A stretch of 64,000 nt of DNA from Amycolatopsis endophytica (GTDB taxonomy: Bacteria; Actinomycetota; Actinomycetes; Mycobacteriales; Pseudonocardiaceae). The stretch lies in NCBI RefSeq assembly GCF_013410405.1, contig NZ_JACCFK010000001.1:744001-808000 (forward strand), given 5' to 3'. The translations under genes and the position numbers were made by a program. Under the pieces are notes generated by a model. That model was not told where the DNA came from. It ran no database searches and saw nothing but the letters and a program-made list of their open reading frames with translations. This document shows positions 16,642 to 24,906 of this stretch, piece after piece; the stretch's first letter is position 1; the number at the start of each line of letters is the position of its first letter.

Positions 16642-17139
16642 ATGACGGTCATCGTCGTGATGGGTGTGGCCGGGTCGGGCAAGACGACCGTGGGCTCGGC
16701 GCTGGCCGGGCGCCTCGGCGTCGTGTACGCCGAAGCCGACCAGTTCCATCCGGCTGCGAACATCGAGAAGATGTCGTCCGGTCACCCGCTGAACGACGAG
16801 GACCGGCAGCCGTGGTTGCACGCGATCGCGGCCTGGATCTCCGAGCACCAGGACAGCGGGGGCGTCGTGTCCTCGTCCGCGCTCAAGCGACGCTACCGCG
16901 ACGTGCTGCGTACCGGCGGCGACGTGTGGTTCCTGCACCTCGACGGTCCGCGGGACATCCTGGCCGAGCGCATGCGCGGGCGGTCCGGGCACTTCATGCC
17001 GGTGTCCTTGCTCGACTCCCAGCTCGCCGACCTCGAACCCCTCGAAACCGATGAGCGCGGCATGATCGCCGACATCTCCGAACCCCCCACCGGGATCGTG
17101 GACCGCGCGCTCACCGAGCTGGCAAAGGAGCAGCCGTGA
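16642..17139 (+). CDS. gntK: Gluconokinase
   Basis: The 165-residue kinase phosphorylates D-gluconate to 6-phosphogluconate with ATP, feeding the pentose phosphate or Entner-Doudoroff routes. The P-loop GVAGSGKTT is at residues 8-16. The family block YAEADQFHPAANIEKMSSGHPL (seen as AEADQFHP and NIEKMSSG) follows at 29-49, then DEDRQPWL and ALKRRYRD. A GGAGAGAG ribosome binding site precedes the ATG. It overlaps the permease gene by 4 bp (GTGA) and is controlled by the adjacent twin operators. Confidence 0.93.
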   Translation: MTVIVVMGVAGSGKTTVGSALAGRLGVVYAEADQFHPAANIEKMSSGHPLNDEDRQPWLHAIAAWISEHQDSGGVVSSSALKRRYRDVLRTGGDVWFLHLDGPRDILAERMRGRSGHFMPVSLLDSQLADLEPLETDERGMIADISEPPTGIVDRALTELAKEQP

Positions 17140-18509
17140 GTAACCTCGCCGCCGCATGGACCGGGACCGACACCCGGCTCGTCGTGGCCACCCTGATCGG
17201 CATCGCCGTGATCGTGGTGCTGATCAGCAAGGCGCGCATGCACGCCTTCCTGTCCCTGATCATCGGATCGGTCGTGGTCGGCCTGCTGGGCGGACTGCCG
17301 GTCGACAAAGTGATCAAGAGTTTTTCCAGCGGGGTCGGCTCGACCGTCGCCTCCGTCGGGCTGCTGATCGCGCTGGGCGCGATGCTCGGCAAGCTGCTTG
17401 CCGACTCCGGCGGCGCGGAACAGATCGTCGACACGATCCTGTCCCGCACCTCGTCCAAGGCGCTGCCGTGGGCGATGGCGCTGGTCGCCGCGCTGATCGG
17501 GCTGCCGATGTTCTTCGAGATCGGCCTGGTCATGCTGATCCCGGTGGTGCTGCTGGTCGCCAAGCGCAGCCAGAAACCGCTGATGCTGGTCGGCATTCCG
17601 GCGCTGGCCGGCCTGTCGGTGCTGCACGGTCTGGTGCCACCACACCCGGGTCCGCTCGCCGCGGCGGGCGCGCTCAACGCGAGCGTCGGCATCGTGCTCG
17701 GGCTCGGGCTGCTGGTCGCGATCCCGACGGTGATCATCGCGGGGCCGCTGTTCGGCAGGCTCGCCGCGCACTGGGTGCCGGACGCCAAGGCGCCGGAACA
17801 CCTGGTCCCGGCCGGCGGTGACGAGGAGGAGGACGTGCGCCGCCCGAGCTTCGGCGCGACGCTGGTGACGGTGCTGCTGCCCGTGGTCCTCATGCTGGGC
17901 AAGGCGATCGCGGATATCGTCGCCGACGACGGCAACACGGCCCGGCGCGTCCTCGACTTCATCGGTGACCCGCTGATCGCGCTGCTCGCGGCGGTGCTGC
18001 TGGGCATGTTCACGCTGGGCCGCGCCGCCGGTTTCACGCGCGACAAGCTGTCCTCGACGGTCGGCGATTCGCTCGGCCCGATCGCCGGGATCATCCTGAT
18101 CGTCGCCGCGGGCGGCGGTTTCAAGCAGATCCTGGTCGACGCGGGCGTCGGCAACGTCGTCACGCAGCTGGCCGAAGGGGCCCACATCCCGGCGCTGCTG
18201 CTGGGCTGGCTGGTCGCGGTCCTGATCCGGCTCGCCACCGGTTCGGCGACGGTGGCGACGGTGTCCGCGGCCGGGCTGGTGTCCGGTCTGGCGGCCACGA
18301 TGTCGCCGACCGAAGCGGCACTGCTGGTGCTCGCGATCGGCGCGGGATCGCTGTTCTTCTCGCACGTCAACGACGCCGGGTTCTGGCTGGTGAAGGAGTA
18401 CTTCGGGCTCAGCGTCGGTCAGACCATCCGGAGCTGGTCGCTGATGGAGACGGTGATCTCGGTGGTCGCGATCGTGATCATCCTGCCGCTGGGCGCGCTG
18501 CTGGCGTGA
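17136..18509 (+). CDS. gntP: Gluconate:H+ symporter (GntP family)
   Basis: The 457-residue integral membrane protein has about 12-14 hydrophobic segments. GntP-family blocks are present: GLPMFFEIGLVMLIP (about residues 125-139), GLVPPHPGPLAAAG (about 165-178), GGGFKQILVDAGVG near 327 and HVNDAGFWLVKEYFGL near 410. It imports gluconate for the kinase encoded just upstream, with which it is translationally coupled through GTGA at 17136. It ends at a strong two-way hairpin shared with nudC. Confidence 0.93.
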   Translation: MSNLAAAWTGTDTRLVVATLIGIAVIVVLISKARMHAFLSLIIGSVVVGLLGGLPVDKVIKSFSSGVGSTVASVGLLIALGAMLGKLLADSGGAEQIVDTILSRTSSKALPWAMALVAALIGLPMFFEIGLVMLIPVVLLVAKRSQKPLMLVGIPALAGLSVLHGLVPPHPGPLAAAGALNASVGIVLGLGLLVAIPTVIIAGPLFGRLAAHWVPDAKAPEHLVPAGGDEEEDVRRPSFGATLVTVLLPVVLMLGKAIADIVADDGNTARRVLDFIGDPLIALLAAVLLGMFTLGRAAGFTRDKLSSTVGDSLGPIAGIILIVAAGGGFKQILVDAGVGNVVTQLAEGAHIPALLLGWLVAVLIRLATGSATVATVSAAGLVSGLAATMSPTEAALLVLAIGAGSLFFSHVNDAGFWLVKEYFGLSVGQTIRSWSLMETVISVVAIVIILPLGALLA

Positions 18510-18515
18510 GCACGG

Positions 18516-18548
18516 AGGCGACGTGGACCGGCCGGGTCCACGTCGCCT
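18516..18548. terminator. Bidirectional terminator between gntP and nudC
   Basis: A perfect 14-bp stem pairs 18516-18529 with 18535-18548 around a 5-base loop. It fills the 39-bp gap between two convergent genes and touches the nudC stop codon at 18549. No T-run is present on either strand, but position and stability support a two-way terminator. Confidence 0.8.
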
Positions 18549-19556
18549 TCAGCCACGGTCGGCGTAGGCCCAGGCTTCCAGCATCACGCGGGCGATCGAC
18601 GAATTGCCCGGAAGCTGCAGTTCCCCCGCGCCGTCCAGCATCGGCACCGGGCTGCCGTTCGCCTCGAACGCCGCCCGCACGTCGGCGCGCGGCACCCACA
18701 GTGCTTCCTCGATCTCGCCGTCCGCCGGGATCAGTGCGCGGGACGCGTCGGCCCGCGCGGTGAAACCCAGCATGATCGAGCGCGGGAACGGCCAGGGCTG
18801 GCTGCCCAGGTACCGCACGTCGTGGACGTCGGCACCGACCTCTTCGCGGATCTCCCGCACACAGCAGCCTTCGAGCGACTCGCCCGCCTCGACGAACCCG
18901 GCCAGCACCGAGTACCGCCCCGGCGGCCACACCGGCTGGCGCGCGAGCAGGACCTGCTCGCCGTTGACGCCCTCGTCGTCGTGCACCAGGCAGATGATCG
19001 CCGGATCGGTGCGCGGGTACTCCTCGCGACCGCACGCCTCGCACTTCGACGCCCACCCGAACTGCACCAGGTGCGTCGGGCTGCCGTCGCGCACGCAGTG
19101 ACGCGCCTGCCGGTGCCACACGCGCAGCGCCTGCGCCGTGGTGAACAGCCCGGCCGCGGTGTCGTCGAGCTGGTCACCGTGCGCGCGCAGGGTGACCCAC
19201 AGCTCGCCGTCGGCCAGCGGCGCCTCCTCGGCGACGCCCCAGCTGCCGGGGACCTCGACGATCTCCGCATCGCCGTCCGGCTCGCCCGGCACCGTCCAGT
19301 AGTCGACGCCCTGCCACTCGCCGAGGAACGCCGCCTCGGCGGGCGGTTCCGCGCCGAACGTCAGCGCCTTGCGGGTGGCCAGCACCGGCTCTCCGCGACG
19401 GACCGGCGTACGCAACTGCTTGTCCAGCAGCATGACCTGGGCGTCGGACCACCGCGACCGCAGGCGCTCGGGGTTGGTACGCAACGTCTCCTGACGATCC
19501 ACAGTGGACCGGGAGAGTGTCGGCAGACGGCTCAGCGTGAACGGAACGACGCTCAC
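18549..19556 (-). CDS. nudC: NAD+ diphosphatase / NAD-capped RNA decapping Nudix hydrolase
   Basis: The 335-residue enzyme splits NAD(H) into NMN(H) and AMP, and in this family also removes NAD caps from RNA. The Nudix box is complete: GFVEAGESLEGCCVREIREE with VGADV (about residues 220-245), followed by the NudC-specific SQPWPFPRSIMLGF. The zinc-ribbon region keeps CEACG before EEYPRTDPAIICLV, but the usual first CxxC reads HCVRDG, so zinc ligation may be altered. GTG 19556 overlaps the upstream protease stop (GTGA). In mycobacteria the orthologue (Rv3199c) is near adnAB; here it is about 16 kb away from it. Confidence 0.9.
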   Translation of the reverse strand: MSVVPFTLSRLPTLSRSTVDRQETLRTNPERLRSRWSDAQVMLLDKQLRTPVRRGEPVLATRKALTFGAEPPAEAAFLGEWQGVDYWTVPGEPDGDAEIVEVPGSWGVAEEAPLADGELWVTLRAHGDQLDDTAAGLFTTAQALRVWHRQARHCVRDGSPTHLVQFGWASKCEACGREEYPRTDPAIICLVHDDEGVNGEQVLLARQPVWPPGRYSVLAGFVEAGESLEGCCVREIREEVGADVHDVRYLGSQPWPFPRSIMLGFTARADASRALIPADGEIEEALWVPRADVRAAFEANGSPVPMLDGAGELQLPGNSSIARVMLEAWAYADRG

Positions 19557-20935
19557 TTGCCGGGCTCCCCCACCACGAATCCGCCCAGCGCCGTCAGTTG
19601 TGGTGCGAGGATCTGCGCGTCGCCGACCACCACACCGGTGAACCGGGCGGGCGCGAAGAACTCCAGCGCGGCCCGCGCGACGTCGTCGACCGTGACCTCG
19701 GCCAGCCGCGCCGGATGCTCGGCCAGCCACTCCTCGCCGAGGCCCGCGGCGGTCAGCGCGGCGAGCTGGCTGGCCAGGCCCGCCTGCGAGGACGTCGCGG
19801 TGAGCAGCGACCCGATGGCGTACTGGCGGACCGATTCGACCTCATCGGCCGTCGGCGGCACGACCCCGAGCCTGCCCAGCTCGTAGCGGGTCTCCAGCAG
19901 CGCCGCCGCGGTGACCTCGTTCGCGGTGTCCGCGTCGACTCCGACCGTGGCGGTCGGGCCGGTGAACTCGAACCCGGAGTGCGCGCTGTAGGTGTAACCC
20001 TTGTCCTCGCGGATGTTCTCCACCAGCCGGGACGAGAAGTACCCGCCGTAGGTGAGGTTCGCGAGCTGCAGCGCGGCATAGCGCGGATCCGTGCGCGGCA
20101 GGGACTGCGCGATGAGCCGGATCTGCGACTGCACCGCGCCCGCGCGCGGCACCAGCAGCACGTCACCGCCCGCGACCTCGGGCAGACCGGGCATGCCGAT
20201 CGCATCCCGGTCGGAGGCCCAGCCGGACAACGCGCGCTCGACGTCGCCGACGATCCGCTCCGGGTCGATGTCGCCCACGACCACCAGCACCGAACCACGC
20301 GGAAGCACCGACGCGGCGTGCAGGGCGCGCACCGCCTCCGGCGTCACCCGCTCGACATCGGCTGCCTGCGGGACCTCCCGCGTGGCCGGGTGGTCACCGT
20401 AGACGTGCGTGAGCAGCGCTTCGCGCGCGATCACCCGCGGCTGCGTGCGGGACACGGCCAGCCGCTCGACCAGCCGTCCCGACTCCCGCCCGACCTCGTC
20501 GTCCACATAGGACGCGGCGGTGAGCGCGTCGGCCAGCACGTCCAGCAGGGTCGGCAGCCCGGAGGCCAGCGCGTTGCCCGCGATGGTCAGCCGCTCCGGG
20601 TCGACCACGGTGCTCAGCTCGCCGCCGATCAGCGCCAGCTCGGTGTCGATCGCGACGCGGTCGCGCCGCGCGGTACCGGTCAGGATGGTCTCGGCGAGCA
20701 CCTCCGCGGTGGCCGCGTGCAGCGGCTCGCCGCCACCGAACGGGATGCGCAAGCGCAGCTCGACCAGCGGCACCGTCGCCTTGCGGACCGCGAGCAGCCG
20801 CAGCCCGTTGGACAACACGGTGTCCACATGCGACAGATTGGCGGCCGCGGTCTGGCCGCCCAGCTCCGGAACCGGGCGGGGTCCGGTGGCGGTGCGGCCG
20901 ATCTCCTCGGCACTGCGGTGTCCGGCGGTAGTCAC
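19553..20935 (-). CDS. M16-family (insulinase-like) protein, non-catalytic subunit
   Basis: This 460-residue M16 peptidase-fold protein has both M16 halves recognisable (VVVGDIDPERIVGDVERAL around 225 and NLTYGGYFSSRLVENIREDKGYTYS as adjacent blocks around 300). The zinc site HxxEH is absent: the matching region reads GGGEPLHAATAEVLAETILTG. Such inactive partners pair with an active M16 subunit to clamp peptides. The active partner is encoded immediately upstream with a 4-bp overlap (GTGA at 20935), so a heterodimer is likely. NudC is coupled downstream in the same way. Confidence 0.87.
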   Translation of the reverse strand: MTTAGHRSAEEIGRTATGPRPVPELGGQTAAANLSHVDTVLSNGLRLLAVRKATVPLVELRLRIPFGGGEPLHAATAEVLAETILTGTARRDRVAIDTELALIGGELSTVVDPERLTIAGNALASGLPTLLDVLADALTAASYVDDEVGRESGRLVERLAVSRTQPRVIAREALLTHVYGDHPATREVPQAADVERVTPEAVRALHAASVLPRGSVLVVVGDIDPERIVGDVERALSGWASDRDAIGMPGLPEVAGGDVLLVPRAGAVQSQIRLIAQSLPRTDPRYAALQLANLTYGGYFSSRLVENIREDKGYTYSAHSGFEFTGPTATVGVDADTANEVTAAALLETRYELGRLGVVPPTADEVESVRQYAIGSLLTATSSQAGLASQLAALTAAGLGEEWLAEHPARLAEVTVDDVARAALEFFAPARFTGVVVGDAQILAPQLTALGGFVVGEPGK

Positions 20936-22218
20936 TTCGCTCCCCCTTCGGGCTCGACCAGCAGGACCGCGCGCGAGTCCGGCCGCAGCGCCTTGGCGGC
21001 GGCGGCCACGTCCTCGGCGGTGACGGCGGCCATCCGCTCCGGCAGCCGGTTCACCAGCGACGGGTCCCCGTAGAGCAGTTCGAACGCGCCCAGCGACAGC
21101 GTCCGGGACATCAGCCTGTCGTGCTCGGCGTGCAGGCTCGCGCTCCAGCGCGCGGTCACCTTCGCCAGTTCCCGCGCGTCCGGCGGCGTGGCCGCCACCC
21201 TCTCCAGCTCCTCGTCCACCGCGGTGAGCACCCGGTCGGCGGGCACGTCCGGCGAGTGGATCGCGGTGATCGAGAAGGTGTCCGGGTCACGCGCCTCGAA
21301 CGGGCCGAACAGGCCCGCGCCCGCCCCGATGTCGGTGACCAGCGGCTCGCGGTGCACCAGGCGCTGCTGCAGCCGGGACCCGTCACCGTCGCTCAGCACA
21401 CCCGCGAGCACCAGGTGGGCGAGGTAGCCGTCGAGCTCGCCCACCGGATCCGGCATGCGGTAGCCGATGGCCAGCGCCGGAAGCGGCGCGTGCGGGTCGG
21501 TGTGGGTGCCGCGGATCTCGCCGGAGGGCGGCGGCTCGGCGAACGAGCGCTTCGGCGGCGCCGGGCGGTGCGGCACGTCACCGAAGTGCTTTCCGATCAG
21601 CTCGCGCGCGCGGTCCGGCTCGAAGTCACCGGCCACCGTGAGCACCGCGTTGGCGGGCGAGTAAAAGGTGTCGAAGAAGGCGGCGCAGTCGTCCAGGCTC
21701 GCCTGCTCCAGATCGGTGAAGTCGCCGTACCCGTTGTGCGCGTTGGGGAACGTCTGGTACAGCACCGGCGGCAGGAGGATCCAGGGGAACCCGCCGTAGG
21801 GCCGGTTCAGCACGTTGAGGCGGATCTCCTCCTTGACCACGTCGATCTGGTTGGCGAGGTTCTCCCGCGTCAGCTTCGGCGCGCGCATGCGGTCCGCTTC
21901 CAGGAACAGCGCCCGCTCCAGCGCCGCCGAGGGCAGGACCTCGTAGTAGTCGGTGTAGTCCGGGTGGGTCGAGCCGTTGAAGGTGCCGCCGCTGGACTGC
22001 ACGATCTTGAAGTGCGCGAGCTTCTCCAGGCTCTCGCTGCCCTGGAACATCAGGTGCTCGAACAGGTGGGCGAACCCGGTGCGCCCCTCCGGTTCGGAGC
22101 GGAAGCCCACGTCGTAGTGCACGGCGACACCGACGACCGGAGCGGTCGGGTCCGGCGCGAGCACGACTCGCAAGCCGTTGTCCAGGGTGAACCGGGAGGT
22201 CCGGGAAATCTCCGCCAT
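20932..22218 (-). CDS. M16-family zinc metallopeptidase, catalytic subunit
   Basis: The 428-residue insulinase-like peptidase has the inverted zinc motif HLFEH at about residues 51-55 and the distal glutamate region NQIDVVKEEIRLNVLNRPYG near 120-138. This is the catalytic partner of the zinc-less M16 protein encoded next. It degrades peptides, and in some bacteria M16 pairs act on cell-surface or transit peptides. ATG 22218 is chosen over ATG 22230 because a GGTGGGG stretch precedes it at good spacing. It follows DUF2207 by 19 bases and is probably in one operon with it. Confidence 0.9.
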   Translation of the reverse strand: MAEISRTSRFTLDNGLRVVLAPDPTAPVVGVAVHYDVGFRSEPEGRTGFAHLFEHLMFQGSESLEKLAHFKIVQSSGGTFNGSTHPDYTDYYEVLPSAALERALFLEADRMRAPKLTRENLANQIDVVKEEIRLNVLNRPYGGFPWILLPPVLYQTFPNAHNGYGDFTDLEQASLDDCAAFFDTFYSPANAVLTVAGDFEPDRARELIGKHFGDVPHRPAPPKRSFAEPPPSGEIRGTHTDPHAPLPALAIGYRMPDPVGELDGYLAHLVLAGVLSDGDGSRLQQRLVHREPLVTDIGAGAGLFGPFEARDPDTFSITAIHSPDVPADRVLTAVDEELERVAATPPDARELAKVTARWSASLHAEHDRLMSRTLSLGAFELLYGDPSLVNRLPERMAAVTAEDVAAAAKALRPDSRAVLLVEPEGGAK

Positions 22219-22237
22219 GCGCCCCACCATACGGCCC

Positions 22238-23533
22238 TCAGCCGGTGCGGGTCCGGCGGCGGTCCCGCAGCGCGACGAGGAATTCACCGAGGGCGAACGC
22301 GGTGGCGGGCACCGGTCGGCCGAGGGCGAGCGCGTAGGGCGCGAAGCGTTCCGTCGCGGGCAGTTCGGCCGGGTCCGCGAGGCGGCGGAGGAGCGTCCGG
22401 CCGCGACGGGTGGTCGACGGCAGGAACCGCGCGCCCAGGGCCAGCGCCGCGCCCGCGAGCGTGAGGACGACGCCGAGCTGCGCGTAGCCGACGGTGAGCG
22501 CGAGGACGATCGTGAGGAACAACCCGTAGCAGACGATCCGGATTCCGGCGCGGCGCGCGCGTCCGGGCGACCGGAGCCAGCCGCGGCGGATCGCGTCGCG
22601 TTCGACGGCGTCGCCGGGGGCTTCGCCGTCGAGGACCCGGCGCTCGAACCCGGTGAGCTGGTCGTCGGCGTCGTGGAGTCGTTCGCCCGCGGGGCCGAGA
22701 TAGCCGCGGACGGCCAGGTCGACGGCGGTGACGGCCTCCGCGTCTTCGTTGCGCAGCAGGGCGATGTGCCCTGGCAGGACACCGTCCGGTGTCGCGAACG
22801 GCTCGGCGGTGAACCCGGACGGCAGCGGCTCGCCCTCGCGACGGGTGCGCCACAGCGCCGCCATCCCGGCGAGGAGGAGAAGCCCGAAGGCGAACCAGCC
22901 CGCGGCGACCGGCGCGGTGAAGACGAACGCACCGGCGAGGGTTCGCGCGGGCTCCAGCCGGGCGTTGGCCGCAACGGTGCCCGGCGGAAGGTCGACCGCG
23001 ATGTGCAGTCGCCCGCCGGTATCGAGGCGTTGCGCGGAGAAGCGGGTGAGGCCGGTCTGGTCGTTCTGGGCGGCCGTGCACGCGTCACACCGGACGCCGA
23101 CGGCGATGCGGGGCGCGGCGAAGCTCGCGCGGACGAGGGTGAGCGCGGCGTTCCAGCCGGTGAGCTGCCAGCTGACTTCGAGGTGGTCACCGACGTTCCG
23201 GACGACACCGTCCACTGTGTACCGGATGGTGGTGGTGCCGCGGACGGTGACGCGGACGGCGTCGCCGGTCTGCTCCGCCGTGCCGGCCCCCTCGATGGCG
23301 AGGTCCCGGATCGAGTAGACGCGCTCGCGGTTGCGCGCGCTGGGCACGCGGAGCGGGATCGTGCGCGTGGCGGGCTCGGAGACCGAGACCGCCTCGGCGA
23401 CCGACAGCGAGCCGTCGCGCTGCAGCTTCATCTCGATCTCGGCGCTGTCCGGCAACGTCGGCAGCGGCGGCTCCTGCGCATCGGCGGTGCCGGTGGTGAC
23501 CAGCACCAGCAGCAGCGCGCACAGCCATCGCAC
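22238..23533 (-). CDS. DUF2207 membrane protein
   Basis: The 431-residue protein has a cleavable-looking signal peptide (residues 1-19, ending TADA), a beta-rich external domain (about 25-205) with GTTTIRYTVDGVV, a transmembrane segment near 210-230 and two more around 345-385, then a cytoplasmic C-terminal domain. This matches DUF2207, a widespread membrane family without a known activity. CDAC near residue 147 is a possible metal or disulphide site. It is the first gene of the leftward run DUF2207-M16-M16-nudC. Confidence 0.8.
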   Translation of the reverse strand: MRWLCALLLVLVTTGTADAQEPPLPTLPDSAEIEMKLQRDGSLSVAEAVSVSEPATRTIPLRVPSARNRERVYSIRDLAIEGAGTAEQTGDAVRVTVRGTTTIRYTVDGVVRNVGDHLEVSWQLTGWNAALTLVRASFAAPRIAVGVRCDACTAAQNDQTGLTRFSAQRLDTGGRLHIAVDLPPGTVAANARLEPARTLAGAFVFTAPVAAGWFAFGLLLLAGMAALWRTRREGEPLPSGFTAEPFATPDGVLPGHIALLRNEDAEAVTAVDLAVRGYLGPAGERLHDADDQLTGFERRVLDGEAPGDAVERDAIRRGWLRSPGRARRAGIRIVCYGLFLTIVLALTVGYAQLGVVLTLAGAALALGARFLPSTTRRGRTLLRRLADPAELPATERFAPYALALGRPVPATAFALGEFLVALRDRRRTRTG

Positions 23534-23542
23534 CCGCGCAGG

Positions 23543-24112
23543 TTACCGGGCGAGCAGGCGCGCGACGGCGGCGGTGATCTCGGCGGCCAGCCGGTCGTCG
23601 ACGGGCGCGTGACGGCTCAGCAGCCGGTACCACATCGTGCCGAACGCGAAGTCGACGACGAGCGGGAGCGGGACGTTCTCGGCCAGCTCACCCGCCTCGA
23701 CGCCGTCCAGGAGGATGTCACGCAGCACGTCGCGGCGCGGACCGATCACGGTGCCCTGCAAGCGGTCCGACAGTCCGGGGTCGTCCTGGGCGTCGGCCAT
23801 CAGCCCGACCAGGGCGGGGCCGGTGCTTTCGTGTGTGAGCTCGAAGGTGCGCGCCAGGATCCGCTCGACGTCGCGGAGGGTGTCGCCCGTCCGGCGGTCC
23901 AGGCCGGGCTCGCGTTCGCGGAGCTCGATGAGGGCGTCGAGCAGCACCTGGGCGCGATCGGGCCACCAGCGGTACACGGTCTGTCTGCCGACGCCCGCCT
24001 CGTCCGCGATCGCCTTGATCGTGACCTGCCGGTAGCCGTCGCGGTGGCAGATGCGCAGTGCCGTGTCCAGGATCGCGCGCCGGGCCTCTTCGCTGCGGGG
24101 ACGTCCTCTCAT
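23543..24112 (-). CDS. TetR-family repressor
   Basis: The 189-residue regulator has an N-terminal TetR helix-turn-helix (ARRAILDTALRI, IKAIADEAGVGRQTVYRWW; about residues 8-55) and a helical ligand domain resembling the TetR C-33-type. ATG 24112 is selected because the protein starts with the usual MRGRPRSEEAR basic lead; longer versions would run through the operator and into the divergent gene. It is divergent from a short-chain dehydrogenase with a 73-bp gap containing two operator-like sites, so it most likely represses that gene and itself. Confidence 0.85.
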   Translation of the reverse strand: MRGRPRSEEARRAILDTALRICHRDGYRQVTIKAIADEAGVGRQTVYRWWPDRAQVLLDALIELREREPGLDRRTGDTLRDVERILARTFELTHESTGPALVGLMADAQDDPGLSDRLQGTVIGPRRDVLRDILLDGVEAGELAENVPLPLVVDFAFGTMWYRLLSRHAPVDDRLAAEITAAVARLLAR

Positions 24113-24127
24113 GCGGCGCACTTTACA

Positions 24128-24167
24128 AGACACAGTGCCTCGTATATATTTTCGATGCACAGTGTCT
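24128..24167. promoter_or_regulatory. TetR operator pair between tetR and SDR gene
   Basis: AGACACAGTGC (24128-24138) and GCACAGTGTCT (24157-24167) form a near-perfect inverted repeat with one central mismatch per arm. Each arm also resembles the palindrome GACAC-A-GTGTC. The AT-rich spacer (GTATATATTTT) probably carries the -10 elements of both divergent promoters. Confidence 0.7.
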
Positions 24168-24185
24168 CGGAAATAGGAGAAGATC

Positions 24186-24899
24186 GTGACCGAACGAGCC
24201 GTGATCCTGGGTGGCACCTCCGGCATCGGCCTGGCGACCGCGCACCGGATGGTCGACAGCGGGCGGGAGGTGATCATCACCGGGCGGTCCGCGGGCAAGC
24301 TGGAGACCGCGCTCGGCAAGCTGGGCGGTTCGGCGCGGGGCTCGCTCGTCGACGCCCGTGACTACACGGCGCTGCAGGAGTTCTTCGCGTCGACCGGACC
24401 CGTGGACCACGTGGTCGTCACGGTCACCGGAGCGCCCGGCACCCGCGCGTTCGCCGACCTGACCATGGACGGCCTGCGCGAGGGCGTCGACGGGAAGCTG
24501 GTCCCGCACACCGCGGCGGCACGCGCGGCGCTCCCGGTACTGCGTGGTTCGCTGACCTTCGTGTCCGCCGCCTCCGCCGGTGCCGCGATGCCCGGGACGG
24601 CCGCACTGGCCGCGGTGAACGCCGGCATCGAGGCGATGGTGCCGGTGCTGGCGGTGGAACTGGCGCCGGTGCGGGTCAACGCCGTCTCGCCGGGCGTGAT
24701 CGACACGGCGTGGTGGGACTTCCTGGACGCCGACGCCAAGGCGCAAACGTTCGCGGGCATCGCGGCCGGGTTGCCCGCGGGCCGGGTGGGCACCGCGGAC
24801 GACATCGCCTCGGCGATCGCGTTCCTGGCGGACAACACGTTCACGACCGGCATCGTGTTGCGCGTGGACGGCGGCGGACGGCTGGGGTCGGCGGCGTGA
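24186..24899 (+). CDS. Atypical short-chain dehydrogenase/reductase family protein
   Basis: The 237-residue Rossmann-fold protein has the nucleotide motif GGTSGIG at residues 9-15 and TGRSAGKLE for NADP selection. The serine block VSAAS is present, but where SDRs have YxxxK this protein reads AALAAVNAG: catalytic Tyr is replaced by Leu and Lys by Asn. It may bind NADP without normal dehydrogenase chemistry or use a different residue. It is divergent from and presumably repressed by the TetR protein. A GGAG ribosome site (AATAGGAGAAGATC) precedes GTG 24186. Confidence 0.82.
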   Translation: MTERAVILGGTSGIGLATAHRMVDSGREVIITGRSAGKLETALGKLGGSARGSLVDARDYTALQEFFASTGPVDHVVVTVTGAPGTRAFADLTMDGLREGVDGKLVPHTAAARAALPVLRGSLTFVSAASAGAAMPGTAALAAVNAGIEAMVPVLAVELAPVRVNAVSPGVIDTAWWDFLDADAKAQTFAGIAAGLPAGRVGTADDIASAIAFLADNTFTTGIVLRVDGGGRLGSAA

Positions 24900-24906
24900 C
24901 GGCCGG

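Noticed and set aside
24113..24319. Longer TetR start (extra 69 residues)
   Set aside because: It would run through the operator and into the divergent SDR gene, and does not match TetR N-termini.
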